A stretch of DNA of 64,000 nucleotides from positions 1,612,001 to 1,676,000 of the forward strand of contig NZ_JAGYPF010000001.1 of the NCBI RefSeq assembly GCF_018343535.1. The letters run 5' to 3'. The translations under genes and the position numbers were made by a program. The DNA is from Neobacillus rhizophilus. GTDB lineage: Bacteria; Bacillota; Bacilli; Bacillales; Cytobacillaceae. The notes beneath the pieces are model-generated. The model was not told where the DNA came from. It searched no databases and saw only the letters and a program-made list of their open reading frames with translations. Positions 7,786 through 16,466 of this stretch are shown in pieces. How positions within the stretch are numbered: the stretch's first letter is position 1; the number at the start of each line of letters is the position of its first letter.

Positions 7786-9060
7786 ATGGTGAAGTTAATG
7801 GAAGTAACAAAACATCTTTTCTTAAATCTATCCATTTTAATCATCTTTCTCTTTTTCAGTTTTATTTTAGTCGACAAAAGTAAAAAGATTACCCTTTCTA
7901 AGTCCTCTTATATCGTATTTTTTATTGTGATGCTTTGGATTTGCATCCAATTTTCCTATAATCCTATTTCTTCCGCTAGGTTCGATTTAAGAATCATTCC
8001 ACTCGTCATCGGCGGATTATATATTGGTATTGGTCCGATTCTAGTAGCGGCCGCCATTATTATGAGAAGCTTTTTTGGAATTAATTCTGGCTTGTTTTTA
8101 ACGACCCTGCTATTTATTCCCTATGCCATTGTTGTTTGGCGGATTTTCCCCTGGTTTTGGAAGCAAGGTCCTGAAAGACGCATTTTCATATCTATTTGCT
8201 TCGGAATGACTCTGAGTGCTTTGACAGTAGTGGGCATGGTCTTAACGGATACCCATGCATATTGGCTCGATGTTTGGGTCGCTTATTTAATAATCCCCGC
8301 ACTTGGAATTGGAATTATCGCCTATGCTATTGAATTCATTCAAAAAAATATTGAAATGAGACAGCAATTAGTGAAGGCGGAAAAGTTAAAAGCAGTGGAA
8401 CAAATGGGCGCGGCCATTTCACATGAAATCAGAAATCCCTTGACGGCGGCAAGCGGATTTGTACAGCTTTTGGAGGATGACCATCTCCCGCGGCAAAAAA
8501 GAAAAGAATACTTATCTATCGTCAAGGAAGAGCTAAATTCTGCAGAAAGAGTCATCCAAGATTATTTGACTTTTGCCAAGCCTTCCATCGAAACGTACGA
8601 GGAGCTTAATCTTAAAAGTGAACTCAAGCAAATCATAAATATTGTCCAGCCTTTAGCCAAACAGAATTCTGTTGAGATTATTACCGACTTTTCAGTTATT
8701 GGGATGATTAAAGGAGATCGGCAGAAATTTCGCCAATGCTTTGTGAATGTTTTAAAAAATGCCATTGAAGCAATGCCAAATGGCGGGTATTTGAGCGTAT
8801 CTACAAAATTTAATCAATCCTATGTAACGATTTGTGTCAATGATACTGGCATGGGCATGACAGGCAAACAAATCGAACGGCTTGGAGAGCCGTTTTACTC
8901 GACAAAAGGGAAAAATGGCACAGGCCTTGGTATGATGGTTGTCTACAGTATTGTCCGGGCCATGGGAGGAACTATTTCGGTAGAAAGCAAAGAAGGCGTA
9001 GGGACAACATTTTCATTCAAATTCCCCACTCTTACATCCATTTTGAAAAAACAAATATGA
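7786..9060 (+). CDS. Membrane sensor histidine kinase, KinB-like
   Basis: 424 residues. The N-terminal 200 residues hold about six membrane segments (5TM-5TMR_LYT type). A HisKA domain follows with the phospho-acceptor His at residue 213 in ISHEIRNPLTA, then a HATPase domain with NALKNAIEA-like N-box, NDTGMGM and GTGLGMMVVYS. The layout and length resemble KinB, a kinase feeding the sporulation phosphorelay, but orphan kinases of this class have several roles. No response regulator is adjacent, which suits a phosphorelay kinase. Translation may start at 7786 or, with a slightly better GGTGAAG site, at the ATG at 7798. Confidence 0.85.
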   Translation: MVKLMEVTKHLFLNLSILIIFLFFSFILVDKSKKITLSKSSYIVFFIVMLWICIQFSYNPISSARFDLRIIPLVIGGLYIGIGPILVAAAIIMRSFFGINSGLFLTTLLFIPYAIVVWRIFPWFWKQGPERRIFISICFGMTLSALTVVGMVLTDTHAYWLDVWVAYLIIPALGIGIIAYAIEFIQKNIEMRQQLVKAEKLKAVEQMGAAISHEIRNPLTAASGFVQLLEDDHLPRQKRKEYLSIVKEELNSAERVIQDYLTFAKPSIETYEELNLKSELKQIINIVQPLAKQNSVEIITDFSVIGMIKGDRQKFRQCFVNVLKNAIEAMPNGGYLSVSTKFNQSYVTICVNDTGMGMTGKQIERLGEPFYSTKGKNGTGLGMMVVYSIVRAMGGTISVESKEGVGTTFSFKFPTLTSILKKQI

Positions 9061-9062
9061 TG

Positions 9063-9096
9063 AAAACCGACGGTACATTCGTGCCGTCGGTTTTTT
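9063..9096 (+). terminator. Terminator of the KinB-like kinase gene
   Basis: Stem AAAACCGACGG / CCGTCGGTTTT (9063-9073, 9084-9094) with TTTTTT, directly after the stop codon. Confidence 0.93.
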
Positions 9097-9178
9097 GCTG
9101 TGTTTTTTGCTAATAAGTATAAACTCAACTACGCCTCATGAACCGTCCTGACGGACTTGCCAATCGGCGAGTTTTCAT

Positions 9179-10201
9179 TTATTTCCCGATAAACATCTGC
9201 GACCAATGCTTGCCTGTTTCTTCAAACCCTACACCAATATGGGTAAAGTTAGGGCTGAGAATGTTTTTGCGGTGGCCTTCACTGTTCATCCAGGCATTCA
9301 CTACCTCTTGTGGGGTCCGCTGTCCTTGCGCAATATTTTCTCCTGCTGATTTATAAGTGACACCAAAGTCCCTCATCATGTCAAATGGCGAGCCATACGT
9401 TGGGCTTGTATGAGAGAAATAGTGGTTTTGCTGCATGTCTAGGGCCTTCTTTTGAGCAACACTACTTAACTGTGCATCGGCCTTTAAGGCTGGAAGACCA
9501 TTTTTGCTCCGCTGGGCATTCGTTAAATCAATCACCTGCTGCGCATATTGACCGACTGTGCCAGTCGTCGGTGCAGTACTTTTAGCTGGTGCCTTAGGCT
9601 GCGGCGCCGGTGTCGTCTGCTTCGGTGCAGGAGCAGGTGCTGGTGCTGGTGCCGGCTGAGTCTGCTTTGGTGCTGGTGTTGGTGCTGGCGCAGGAGCCGG
9701 GACAGGCTGGGTCTGCTTCGGTGCAGGTGCTGGTGCTGGCGTCGGCACGTTTACGTTTGGTCCCTGTAGGAACGGCTGTGCCTGCTCGATTACTCCAGTT
9801 TGGAACCAATTGCCTTGACTAGGGTCGAGACGGGCAAATTGATATTTAGCATCCCTGATTAAGACAGCTCTCGTATGAGGATATTGATCGCTGTCTAAAT
9901 TTGTGAAATAAGCTGAAACCGTATCATCATTGGTTCGTCTTATTTTTCGATTATCATTAAACAGATTTGCATCAAAGTCCGGGTCGTTGTTGTCATTATT
10001 TGTATAATCTTCCGTCAGTGGACCATTATGGTCAATCCCATCATCTCTGCCATTACGAACATTGAAGATGCCATTATTTCGGTTGTTCGTATCCAGACTC
10101 ACCCTGTTACGATCGTTAATGTCATTTCTGTCATTGTTACACGCAGCCAAACCCATTGTAAGGATAGCAGTTAAAGTTAAGCTAACCGATTTTTTTATCA
10201 A
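9179..10201 (-). CDS. CAP-domain lipoprotein (YkwD/SCP family)
   Basis: 340 residues starting with TTG, 8 bases after GGGGG. Lipoprotein signal with lipobox GLAAC. Next comes an Asn/Asp-rich region (about residues 20-105), a linker of repeated Pro/Ala and KQTQP units (about 155-205), and a C-terminal CAP domain of about 125 residues with the family motifs HNYF-like QNHYFSHTSPTYGSPFDM, AGENIAQG and NSEGHRKNILSPNFTHIGVG. CAP proteins of Bacillaceae are exported, often during sporulation, and their activity is poorly known. The Pro/Ala linker gives shadow frames on the other strand. No operon partner. Confidence 0.9.
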   Translation of the reverse strand: MIKKSVSLTLTAILTMGLAACNNDRNDINDRNRVSLDTNNRNNGIFNVRNGRDDGIDHNGPLTEDYTNNDNNDPDFDANLFNDNRKIRRTNDDTVSAYFTNLDSDQYPHTRAVLIRDAKYQFARLDPSQGNWFQTGVIEQAQPFLQGPNVNVPTPAPAPAPKQTQPVPAPAPAPTPAPKQTQPAPAPAPAPAPKQTTPAPQPKAPAKSTAPTTGTVGQYAQQVIDLTNAQRSKNGLPALKADAQLSSVAQKKALDMQQNHYFSHTSPTYGSPFDMMRDFGVTYKSAGENIAQGQRTPQEVVNAWMNSEGHRKNILSPNFTHIGVGFEETGKHWSQMFIGK

Positions 10202-10295
10202 TTGTAATACCCCCTTTTGAAAAAATTTTCGCTTGCTTACTTATTTTCTAAATTTCTTAAGGAAAGTATTAATGGAAATTAACGTCTTAAAACAC

Positions 10296-10321
10296 AAAAA
10301 AAGCCCGCGATTTCACAAGCT
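10296..10321 (-). terminator. Terminator of the nag/SIS operon
   Basis: Minus-strand hairpin AGCTTGTG / CGCGGGCT with several G-U pairs and an AAAT loop, followed by TTTTTTT. It lies 20 bp after the SIS gene. Confidence 0.65.
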
Positions 10322-10340
10322 TTTTGAGTAATTAAATGCT

Positions 10341-11078
10341 TTATTTATCCAGCATAGGAATTCTGTTTTTATATCTATTGATTAACTCACGATTATGTTT
10401 AGCCGAACCATCAGCATTGCCGCTTTTAAAGATAGGCGGAGTAAACTGATGTTCCACCATCATATTCACCGCCTCGGCCATGATTCCATTGGCAATTGCT
10501 GTGCCCACAACAGTGGAACCCGATCCAAACGATACTTCCAGATCTGGCAGCTCCATCATGGCATCCCCTATAGGAATGTGGTTATCGATGACAAGGTCCG
10601 CCGCTTGAAACAGATAATGTCCGTCTTTATGTCGGGACGAAACATTTTTTGGATAAGCAAGTGAAGTAATGGCAATGACAAAGGCCTTCTGTTTCTTAGC
10701 CCATTTTGCCACATCAATGGGGACCGGATTTCTTCCTGATGTAGAAACAATCATGACGACATCATTTGGCGCTATACTGATGTTCCCCATAAATGAATCG
10801 GCAAAATCATTTTGCTGTTCCAGTTGAGACGAACGTACTGCTCCTTTATGAAGCATAAGGTCTTCGATCAAGATGGGGTTTATTGGAACCAATCCGCCAG
10901 CACGGTAAAAAAGCTCCTCCCCAATCATGTGCGAGTGGCCGCAGCCAAATACATGAACAATTCCATCATTTTCAATACACTTGGCAATCTCGTGTGCTGC
11001 CGCTTTTATGCTTTTTCCTTCCACCTCTTCAACGGTGGTCAATAGCTCTTTTAGTTTTTTAAAGTATTGATTGAACAT
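10341..11078 (-). CDS. SIS-domain sugar-phosphate protein (UPF0309 family)
   Basis: 245 residues forming a single SIS sugar-isomerase domain: HVFGCGHSHMIGEELFYRAGG near residues 42-62 and the phosphate-binding serines in MIVSTSGRNPVPID near 108-121. The family (UPF0309) is linked to amino-sugar loci, but its reaction is not well defined. It is the last gene of the nagA-nagB-nagR set, 19 bp after nagR, with a GGAGA ribosome site. A role in handling an amino-sugar phosphate, perhaps a muramic or galactosamine derivative, is inferred from position only. Confidence 0.85.
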   Translation of the reverse strand: MFNQYFKKLKELLTTVEEVEGKSIKAAAHEIAKCIENDGIVHVFGCGHSHMIGEELFYRAGGLVPINPILIEDLMLHKGAVRSSQLEQQNDFADSFMGNISIAPNDVVMIVSTSGRNPVPIDVAKWAKKQKAFVIAITSLAYPKNVSSRHKDGHYLFQAADLVIDNHIPIGDAMMELPDLEVSFGSGSTVVGTAIANGIMAEAVNMMVEHQFTPPIFKSGNADGSAKHNRELINRYKNRIPMLDK

Positions 11079-11097
11079 AGCAAAATCTCCATCATTT

Positions 11098-11820
11098 TTA
11101 TCTCTTCATCTGAATCATGAATTTGTAACGGTCTGCCCGATAAACTGACTTTACTAACTCAACAGGGGTCCCGTCCTTTAAGTAAGTGTTTCGCTGGATG
11201 AGCATGACGGGCGCTCCCTTGTTGATTTTAAGCAATTTTGCTTCATTTTGATTCGCAATTGAAGACTCAATCATCTGAGAGGCGCTGTCGATTTTTAAAT
11301 GTAACTGCCCTTCAATATAGGCATATAATGATTGATTGACAATTTGTTCTGTAAGTCCTTTAATAAGATTGGCGGATATGTAGTTCGTTTCATACGCCAT
11401 GGGAACACCATCTGCCAAACGAATCCTTTTGATTTCATATACTGGAGCAAACTCCGAAATGGAAAGCTGACTGGCAACTTGTATCGATGCCGGAATCATT
11501 TCAAAATGAATTAACTGACTCCCCGGAATCATTCCTCGTGTCTTCATATCCTCGGTAAAACTGGTTAATCCTTGCAGGGGCTGCTCGATTTTCCGCTCTG
11601 CAACAAAGGTTCCCTTTCCTTGCAAGCGATATAAATAGCCATCATTAACGAGCTGGGTAAAGGCCTGCCTCACCGTCATTCGGCTGATTTTATACTTTTC
11701 AGCGTATTCCCGTTCTGGAGGAAGGGCATCTCCCGGCAGTAGTTCCCCTTTTTCAATTAACTCTTTAATATGCTCTTCCAATTGATAATAAATAGGAATG
11801 GGGGAGTTCTTATTAATCAT
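11098..11820 (-). CDS. nagR: GntR/UTRA transcriptional regulator of GlcNAc use (NagR, YvoA)
   Basis: 240 residues: an N-terminal GntR winged helix (LPPEREYAEKYKISRMTVRQAF) and a C-terminal UTRA effector domain. The family represses nagAB and the GlcNAc transporter gene and is released by glucosamine-6-phosphate or GlcNAc-6-phosphate. Two matching operators are present in the nagA-nagE intergenic region. The ATG at 11820 is 11 bases after AAAGGTG. A three-codon frame (ATG GCA AAA TGA) sits between the ribosome site and this start and overlaps it by ATGA. Confidence 0.93.
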   Translation of the reverse strand: MINKNSPIPIYYQLEEHIKELIEKGELLPGDALPPEREYAEKYKISRMTVRQAFTQLVNDGYLYRLQGKGTFVAERKIEQPLQGLTSFTEDMKTRGMIPGSQLIHFEMIPASIQVASQLSISEFAPVYEIKRIRLADGVPMAYETNYISANLIKGLTEQIVNQSLYAYIEGQLHLKIDSASQMIESSIANQNEAKLLKINKGAPVMLIQRNTYLKDGTPVELVKSVYRADRYKFMIQMKR

Positions 11821-11879
11821 TTTGCCATTAACACCTTTCTCTCTTTACTCAGGACGTTTTGATGTCCTAATGCCTGCCT

Positions 11880-12617
11880 TTAACAAGGCAGCTTTAAATC
11901 TGCAACAGCCGCTTTATCTGCAATTATTGTAACATAAGGATGTTTTTTCAGAGCAGAGGCCGGGAAATTTTCTGTTAATTCCCCATTCAACAGCTTAAAC
12001 ATGGCGTCATTCTTGGATTCTCCAGAAACTAAAAGTAAAATTTCCTTGCTTCTTAGTATGGAAGCAATCCCCATGGTAATGGCTTTGGTTGGTACTTCCT
12101 CTATATTGTTAAAAAATCTGGCGTTAGCTTGAATGGTTGACGGCGCCAACTGAACGACATGCGTGTTAGAACGAAATGAGGTTCCCGGTTCATTAAAGCC
12201 GATATGACCGTTTTGGCCAATTCCCAGTAGTTGCAAATCAATCCCGCCATGTTTTTCGATTAAATCGTCATAATAAAGGCATTCAGCCTGCATATCTTTA
12301 ACAATCCCGCTCGGAATAAAGGTTTTACTTTCATGGACATCGATATGGTTGAACAATTGCTCATTCATGAAATAACGATAGCTGTTTTGATTATCGCCGG
12401 AAAGCCCTATATATTCATCCAAATTAAATGTTGTAACATGTTGATAGGAAGTTCCGTTCTTCCGATGATCGGCAATTAAATTTTTGTAAGTTCCAACAGG
12501 AGTGCCGCCTGTTGCTAAACCAAGTTTTATTCTAGGATTGTTTATAACTTTTTCAATGATATATTCCGCCGCTTTCAGACTCATTTCGTTATAATCTTTA
12601 ACTTCAATAATTTTCAT
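11880..12617 (-). CDS. nagB: Glucosamine-6-phosphate deaminase
   Basis: 245 residues. Converts glucosamine-6-phosphate to fructose-6-phosphate and ammonia, the last step of GlcNAc catabolism. Family motifs are present: GLATGGTPVGTYK near residue 35, the catalytic region TFNLDEYIGL, and the active-site loop GIGQNGHIGFNEPG. The ATG overlaps the TGA stop of nagA (ATGA) and has AAGGAGG upstream, so translation is coupled. Length matches the Bacillus enzyme (about 242). Confidence 0.97.
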   Translation of the reverse strand: MKIIEVKDYNEMSLKAAEYIIEKVINNPRIKLGLATGGTPVGTYKNLIADHRKNGTSYQHVTTFNLDEYIGLSGDNQNSYRYFMNEQLFNHIDVHESKTFIPSGIVKDMQAECLYYDDLIEKHGGIDLQLLGIGQNGHIGFNEPGTSFRSNTHVVQLAPSTIQANARFFNNIEEVPTKAITMGIASILRSKEILLLVSGESKNDAMFKLLNGELTENFPASALKKHPYVTIIADKAAVADLKLPC

Positions 12618-13813
12618 TCTTTTTCTGCCTCCTTTTTAAAAGCAACTGCTCCCCGGCAAAGAGTCATGAAGATTTCCATATTGTGATCAAGAATGACGAT
12701 GTCCGCATCTTTTCCAGCCGCAATGCTGCCTTTCTTGTCATATATATTTAGCTGTTTTGCCGGATTCACGGAAACCATTTGAACAGCCTCTTCAAGGGTA
12801 CAGCCTGTAAATGATAGGACATTTTTTACTGCATGTCCCAATTTCAAAATACTGCCGGCCAAAGTCCCATCCGCAAGTGTAGCTTTGCCATCTTTCACGG
12901 TTACCTCTTGTCCGCCAAGGTCATAATGGCCGTTTTTCAAGCATTTAGCCCGCATCGAGTCAGTAATTAAGATAATTCCTTCACTCTGTTTTTGTTTAAA
13001 GGCAAGTTTGACCATTTCCGGGTGAACATGCACGCCATCAACAATCATCTCTGCCTTTAACTCATCATGCAAAAAGGCTGCACCCACTATGCCGGGTTCA
13101 CGATGATGAAGGCCTCTCATTTGATTGAATAAATGTGTAACATGATTGGCACCGGCTTTTACTGCTTCCCCTACCTCTTCAAAGGTGGCATCGGAATGTC
13201 CGATGGAAGCAATAATACCGTTTTCCCTTAAATAACGGACCATCTCTAAACCGCCTGGCCGCTCGGGAGCTAAGGTGACAAGTTTTATCATTCCATTGGA
13301 TCGTTCTTGCCACTCTTTTAATAATGAGAGATTTGGATCTATGATGTATTGTGCGGGCTGTGCTCCTGCGCGGCTGGCATTGACAAACGGCCCTTCCAAA
13401 TGGATCCCAAGAATTTCTGCCTGGCCTTTATCCGGTTGATTAGATATATAATCACCAGCATTGATAACGGCTTTTTCAATTTGTTCTGGTTCATGGGTCA
13501 TGGTGGTGGCTAAAAAGCTTGTTGTTCCTTCACCAGGCAAGGACGACGCCATGTTGTCCAAGGCTTCTTTTGTTGCATCCATCGTATCGGCACCGTTCAC
13601 TCCATGGATATGGACATCAATGAATCCCGGTACCGCAATATAATTGGAAGGAACCTCAATTATTTCAAAGTTTCCTTCATTAGAAAGATCCTCTAATCTC
13701 CCAACTTCAATGATGTGGTTATTTTCAATTTTTATATATCCTTTTTCAATAATGCGATCTTCTGTATAGATTTTTATATCTTTAATTAAGATAAGATTAT
13801 CTATTGGGTTCAT
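12614..13813 (-). CDS. nagA: N-acetylglucosamine-6-phosphate deacetylase
   Basis: About 399 residues, amidohydrolase family. Removes acetate from GlcNAc-6-phosphate before NagB. Visible motifs are the metal site HIHG (VPGFIDVHIHGVNGADTMD), the metal-binding Glu in GIHLEGPF, IGHSDAT, and the catalytic Asp in ILITDSMRA. Two ATGs are in frame; the one at 13813 lies 8 bases after AGGAAG, while the one at 13819 is only 2 bases away, so 13813 is preferred. First gene of the nagABR-SIS operon. Confidence 0.96.
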   Translation of the reverse strand: MNPIDNLILIKDIKIYTEDRIIEKGYIKIENNHIIEVGRLEDLSNEGNFEIIEVPSNYIAVPGFIDVHIHGVNGADTMDATKEALDNMASSLPGEGTTSFLATTMTHEPEQIEKAVINAGDYISNQPDKGQAEILGIHLEGPFVNASRAGAQPAQYIIDPNLSLLKEWQERSNGMIKLVTLAPERPGGLEMVRYLRENGIIASIGHSDATFEEVGEAVKAGANHVTHLFNQMRGLHHREPGIVGAAFLHDELKAEMIVDGVHVHPEMVKLAFKQKQSEGIILITDSMRAKCLKNGHYDLGGQEVTVKDGKATLADGTLAGSILKLGHAVKNVLSFTGCTLEEAVQMVSVNPAKQLNIYDKKGSIAAGKDADIVILDHNMEIFMTLCRGAVAFKKEAEKE

Positions 13814-13863
13814 TTTCATTACTTCCTTTCAGATTCTCACTTAATAGTAGCATTACTTTTTTC

Positions 13864-13880
13864 TAGTTGTCTATACCAAT
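13864..13880 (-). promoter_or_regulatory. NagR operator (dre-type) for nagAB
   Basis: Minus strand ATTGGTATAGACAACTA, matching the known YvoA/NagR site type. It overlaps TAGACA, which with TACTAT 18 bp later forms a plausible -35/-10 of the nagA promoter. Confidence 0.82.
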
Positions 13881-13971
13881 TTTTATTAAGGAAATAAATT
13901 AGAGCGTTTTCAACCTTTATAAACATTGATTTATCAAGTATTTGAATAATTTTAAAAAATAACACTTTTAA

Positions 13972-13992
13972 ATTGGTATAGACATCTATAAT
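13972..13992 (+). promoter_or_regulatory. NagR operator (dre-type) and -10 for nagE
   Basis: Plus strand ATTGGTATAGACATCTA (13972-13988) differs from the nagA site by one base in 17. Its end overlaps a consensus -10 TATAAT (13987-13992), so repressor binding would block nagE directly. Confidence 0.82.
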
Positions 13993-14015
13993 CGGTTGGT
14001 GGTATATTTGTACAC

Positions 14016-14029
14016 GAAAAGCGCTTTCA
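14016..14029 (+). promoter_or_regulatory. Possible cre box in the nagE leader
   Basis: On the minus strand TGAAAGCGCTTTTC matches the CcpA consensus at 12 of 14 positions. It lies between the -10 and the ribosome site, where a bound protein could act as a roadblock. Confidence 0.5.
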
Positions 14030-14066
14030 ACTAGGATAATCTTTTAATAAAAGGAGAGAAAACATC

Positions 14067-15959
14067 ATGTTAGGCTTTTTACAACGAATCGGTAAAGCTC
14101 TCATGCTTCCTATCGCAGTATTGCCAGCAGCAGGATTGCTGCTTCGTTTTGGGCAGCCGGATTTATTGGATATTCCGTTTATTGCCAATGCGGGGAATGC
14201 CATATTTGCTAACCTCGCTTTGATTTTCGCTATTGGGGTAGCAATGGGATTTGCTAAAGATAATAATGGTGCGGCAGCATTGGCTGGTGCAATTGGTTAT
14301 TTAGTTTTAACAGAAGGAACAAAAGCAATCGATAAAAACATCAACATGGGTGTTCTCGGAGGGATTCTCACAGGGATCATCGCGGGACTTCTTTACAATC
14401 GCTACCGTGATGTGAAGCTTCCTGAGTGGTTAGGATTCTTTAGCGGCAGACGTTTTGTTCCGATTATTACCTCCTTAGCGATGGTCGTTTTAGCGGGAAT
14501 TGCCGGCTTTGTTTGGCCGCCAATCCAGGATGCGATTAATGGAGTTGGCAACTGGATTATTGGATTAGGCGCAGTTGGCTCCGGTATTTTCGGATTCTTA
14601 AACCGCCTGCTTATTCCTTTAGGTTTGCACCATGTATTAAATAGCTTATTCTGGTTCCAGTTTGGCGAATTTGAAGGCAAAGCTGGAGACATTGCCCGCT
14701 TCTTCGCAGGCGATCCAACAGCCGGGGGATACATGACCGGATTCTTCCCGATTATGATGTTTGGACTTCCTGCAGCAGCATTTGCCATTATCGCTGCCGC
14801 TAAGCCGGAAAAGCGAAAAGCAACTTCCGGGATGTTTATCGGTCTGGCGTTAACGTCATTCTTAACAGGTATTACTGAACCAATTGAATTTTCATTCATG
14901 TTTATCGCGCCAATTCTTTACGGAATTCACGCTGTCTTAACAGGATTGTCCATGTGGATTACCTCCCTTTTGGGAATTAGGGATGGATTTACTTTTTCAG
15001 CGGGTGCAATCGACTATTTGTTAAATTTCAATATCGCTGAAAAACCGATCTTGTTATTAGTTGTAGGCCTTGTTTATGCTGTTGTTTATTTCGCTATTTT
15101 CTATTTCTTAATAAAGGCACTTGATATTAAAACTCCTGGACGTGAGGACGAATCTGCTGAGGAAATTTCTGAATCCCCAGCTGCTGCAACTGCTGGAGGC
15201 AACAAATATGAAATGATGGCTTATCATTTTATCAATGATATCGGCGGTCGGGATAACATTACAACGATTGATAACTGTACAACCCGCCTCCGTTTAAATG
15301 TGGTGGATATGGATAAAGTTAACGATTCTGCCTTGAAAACGCATGGTGCTAAAGGGATCATGAAATTGAATAAAAAGAACCTGCAGGTTGTTGTCGGTAC
15401 TGAGGTTGAATTTGTCGCCGATGCCATGAAGAACATGGATACGAAGGCGGTAAATTTCGATAAAAGTGTTGAAGAAAATAAACCAGTAGTTTCAAACGGT
15501 CTCCAGCCGTTGACTGATAAAGACTTTGTGATGCCAATTGAAGGGGAAATCATCCCGCTTTCAGAGGTTCCTGATCAGGTATTCTCACAAAAAATGATGG
15601 GTGACGGCTTTGGAATTATCCCTGCCAACGGGGTTGTTGTATCACCAGTAGACGGGGAAATAATGAATGTTTTTCCAACCAAACATGCGATTGGCATCAA
15701 ATCGAAGCAAGGTTATGAAATTTTAATCCATATCGGTTTGGATACCGTTAATTTAAAAGGTGAAGGATTTAACGTACTTGTTCACGAGGGCCAGCAAGTA
15801 GTAAATGGTCAAGAAATTCTGAAGTTTGATTTGAATTTTGTTAAGAAATCCGTACCATCTGTTGTAACACCAGTTATCTTCACAAATTTAACAAAATTAA
15901 ATGTGAAGAAGCTTGGAAAAGCGGAACAAGGTAAGAGCGGAATTTTATCAATTGAATAG
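14067..15959 (+). CDS. nagE: N-acetylglucosamine-specific PTS permease, IICBA fusion
   Basis: 630 residues. Imports and phosphorylates GlcNAc. Domains in order: membrane IIC (about 1-355, including the substrate region GLHHVLNSLFWFQFGEFEG), IIB with phospho-Cys at residue 404 (DNCTTRLRL), and IIA with phospho-His at residue 555 (EILIHIGLDTV) plus the preceding GDGFGIIP signature. All three domains are fused, so only HPr and EI are needed in trans. Start ATG with AAAGGAG. Divergent from nagABR, sharing the NagR-controlled region. Product GlcNAc-6-phosphate feeds NagA. Confidence 0.95.
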   Translation: MLGFLQRIGKALMLPIAVLPAAGLLLRFGQPDLLDIPFIANAGNAIFANLALIFAIGVAMGFAKDNNGAAALAGAIGYLVLTEGTKAIDKNINMGVLGGILTGIIAGLLYNRYRDVKLPEWLGFFSGRRFVPIITSLAMVVLAGIAGFVWPPIQDAINGVGNWIIGLGAVGSGIFGFLNRLLIPLGLHHVLNSLFWFQFGEFEGKAGDIARFFAGDPTAGGYMTGFFPIMMFGLPAAAFAIIAAAKPEKRKATSGMFIGLALTSFLTGITEPIEFSFMFIAPILYGIHAVLTGLSMWITSLLGIRDGFTFSAGAIDYLLNFNIAEKPILLLVVGLVYAVVYFAIFYFLIKALDIKTPGREDESAEEISESPAAATAGGNKYEMMAYHFINDIGGRDNITTIDNCTTRLRLNVVDMDKVNDSALKTHGAKGIMKLNKKNLQVVVGTEVEFVADAMKNMDTKAVNFDKSVEENKPVVSNGLQPLTDKDFVMPIEGEIIPLSEVPDQVFSQKMMGDGFGIIPANGVVVSPVDGEIMNVFPTKHAIGIKSKQGYEILIHIGLDTVNLKGEGFNVLVHEGQQVVNGQEILKFDLNFVKKSVPSVVTPVIFTNLTKLNVKKLGKAEQGKSGILSIE

Positions 15960-15964
15960 AAATA

Positions 15965-16003
15965 AAAGGCTGTCGAAAAACTTTCGATGGCCTTTTATTT
16001 TTG
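15965..16003 (+). terminator. nagE terminator
   Basis: Stem AAAAGGC ... GCCTTTT (15965-15971, 15991-15997) with an inner TCGAAA/TTTCGA pair, followed by a T-rich run, just after the stop. Confidence 0.9.
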
Positions 16004-16167
16004 GCCTTTCAATATATTGATTTCTCGATTCTTTTTAAAAAGTTCGGATGATGGAGGCCCATCTTATCCCCTCATTCTTTTAAGCCCCAGCCCTTCATGA
16101 GGACATGAAGGACATAATCGAAGCAATCTTAGAGGAAAATGTCCTCACATTACCATTTATTTGGATA

Positions 16168-16280
16168 TACTTTCCGATTTGGTGTGGTTACTTTCCAGAT
16201 GGGGAGAAATACTTGCCATATTCATGATTTTATTTACACTTTTTTGCCATATACTTACCGGAATACCTGATTTACTTTCC
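16168..16280. repeat. Degenerate 21-bp tandem array A (core TACTTTCC)
   Basis: The core TACTTKCC recurs at 16168, 16189, 16210, 16252 and 16273, all on an exact 21-bp grid; the expected copy at 16231 is eroded. The spaces between cores are not conserved. It lies in the convergent gap between nagE and the MenC-like gene and has no believable reading frame. Confidence 0.8.
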
Positions 16281-16313
16281 AAACTTATTTTTCAGGGGGA
16301 ATTCACCCCAAAA

Positions 16314-16334
16314 AGCCAGGCGGCGAGCCTGGCT
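16314..16334. terminator. GC-rich hairpin between the two 21-bp arrays
   Basis: Stem AGCCAGGC / GCCTGGCT around GGCGA. No U-tract on either side, so it may be a structural hairpin rather than a terminator. Confidence 0.45.
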
Positions 16335-16372
16335 CAGGTAACATATGAGATCTAAAAAATACCTTTTTAAAA

Positions 16373-16466
16373 TTTACTCGCTTGATTTGAGGATTTACTC
16401 GCCAAAAACTAGGATTTACTCGCCAACTTTTGACTTTTACTCGCCTAATTTCAAAATTTACTCGCC
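16373..16466. repeat. 21-bp tandem array B (core TTTACTCGCC)
   Basis: Five copies of TTTACTCGCY start at 16373, 16394, 16415, 16436 and 16457, an exact 21-bp period, with variable AT-rich spacers. Read on the minus strand it gives a heptad WRVNxxx-like frame (16303-16494), but that frame has no convincing ribosome site and is probably a by-product of the period. 16335-16372 and 16467-16559 hold nothing else I can support. Confidence 0.85.

Noticed and set aside
9594..9822. Overlapping reading frames on the plus strand across the CAP protein linker
   Set aside because: The Pro/Ala repeat codons give Ser/Val/Leu- or Arg/Cys-rich shadows without start signals.
14402..14899. 165-codon minus-strand frame inside nagE
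   Set aside because: It is a shadow of the membrane domain of nagE, Pro/Asn-rich, with no signals.
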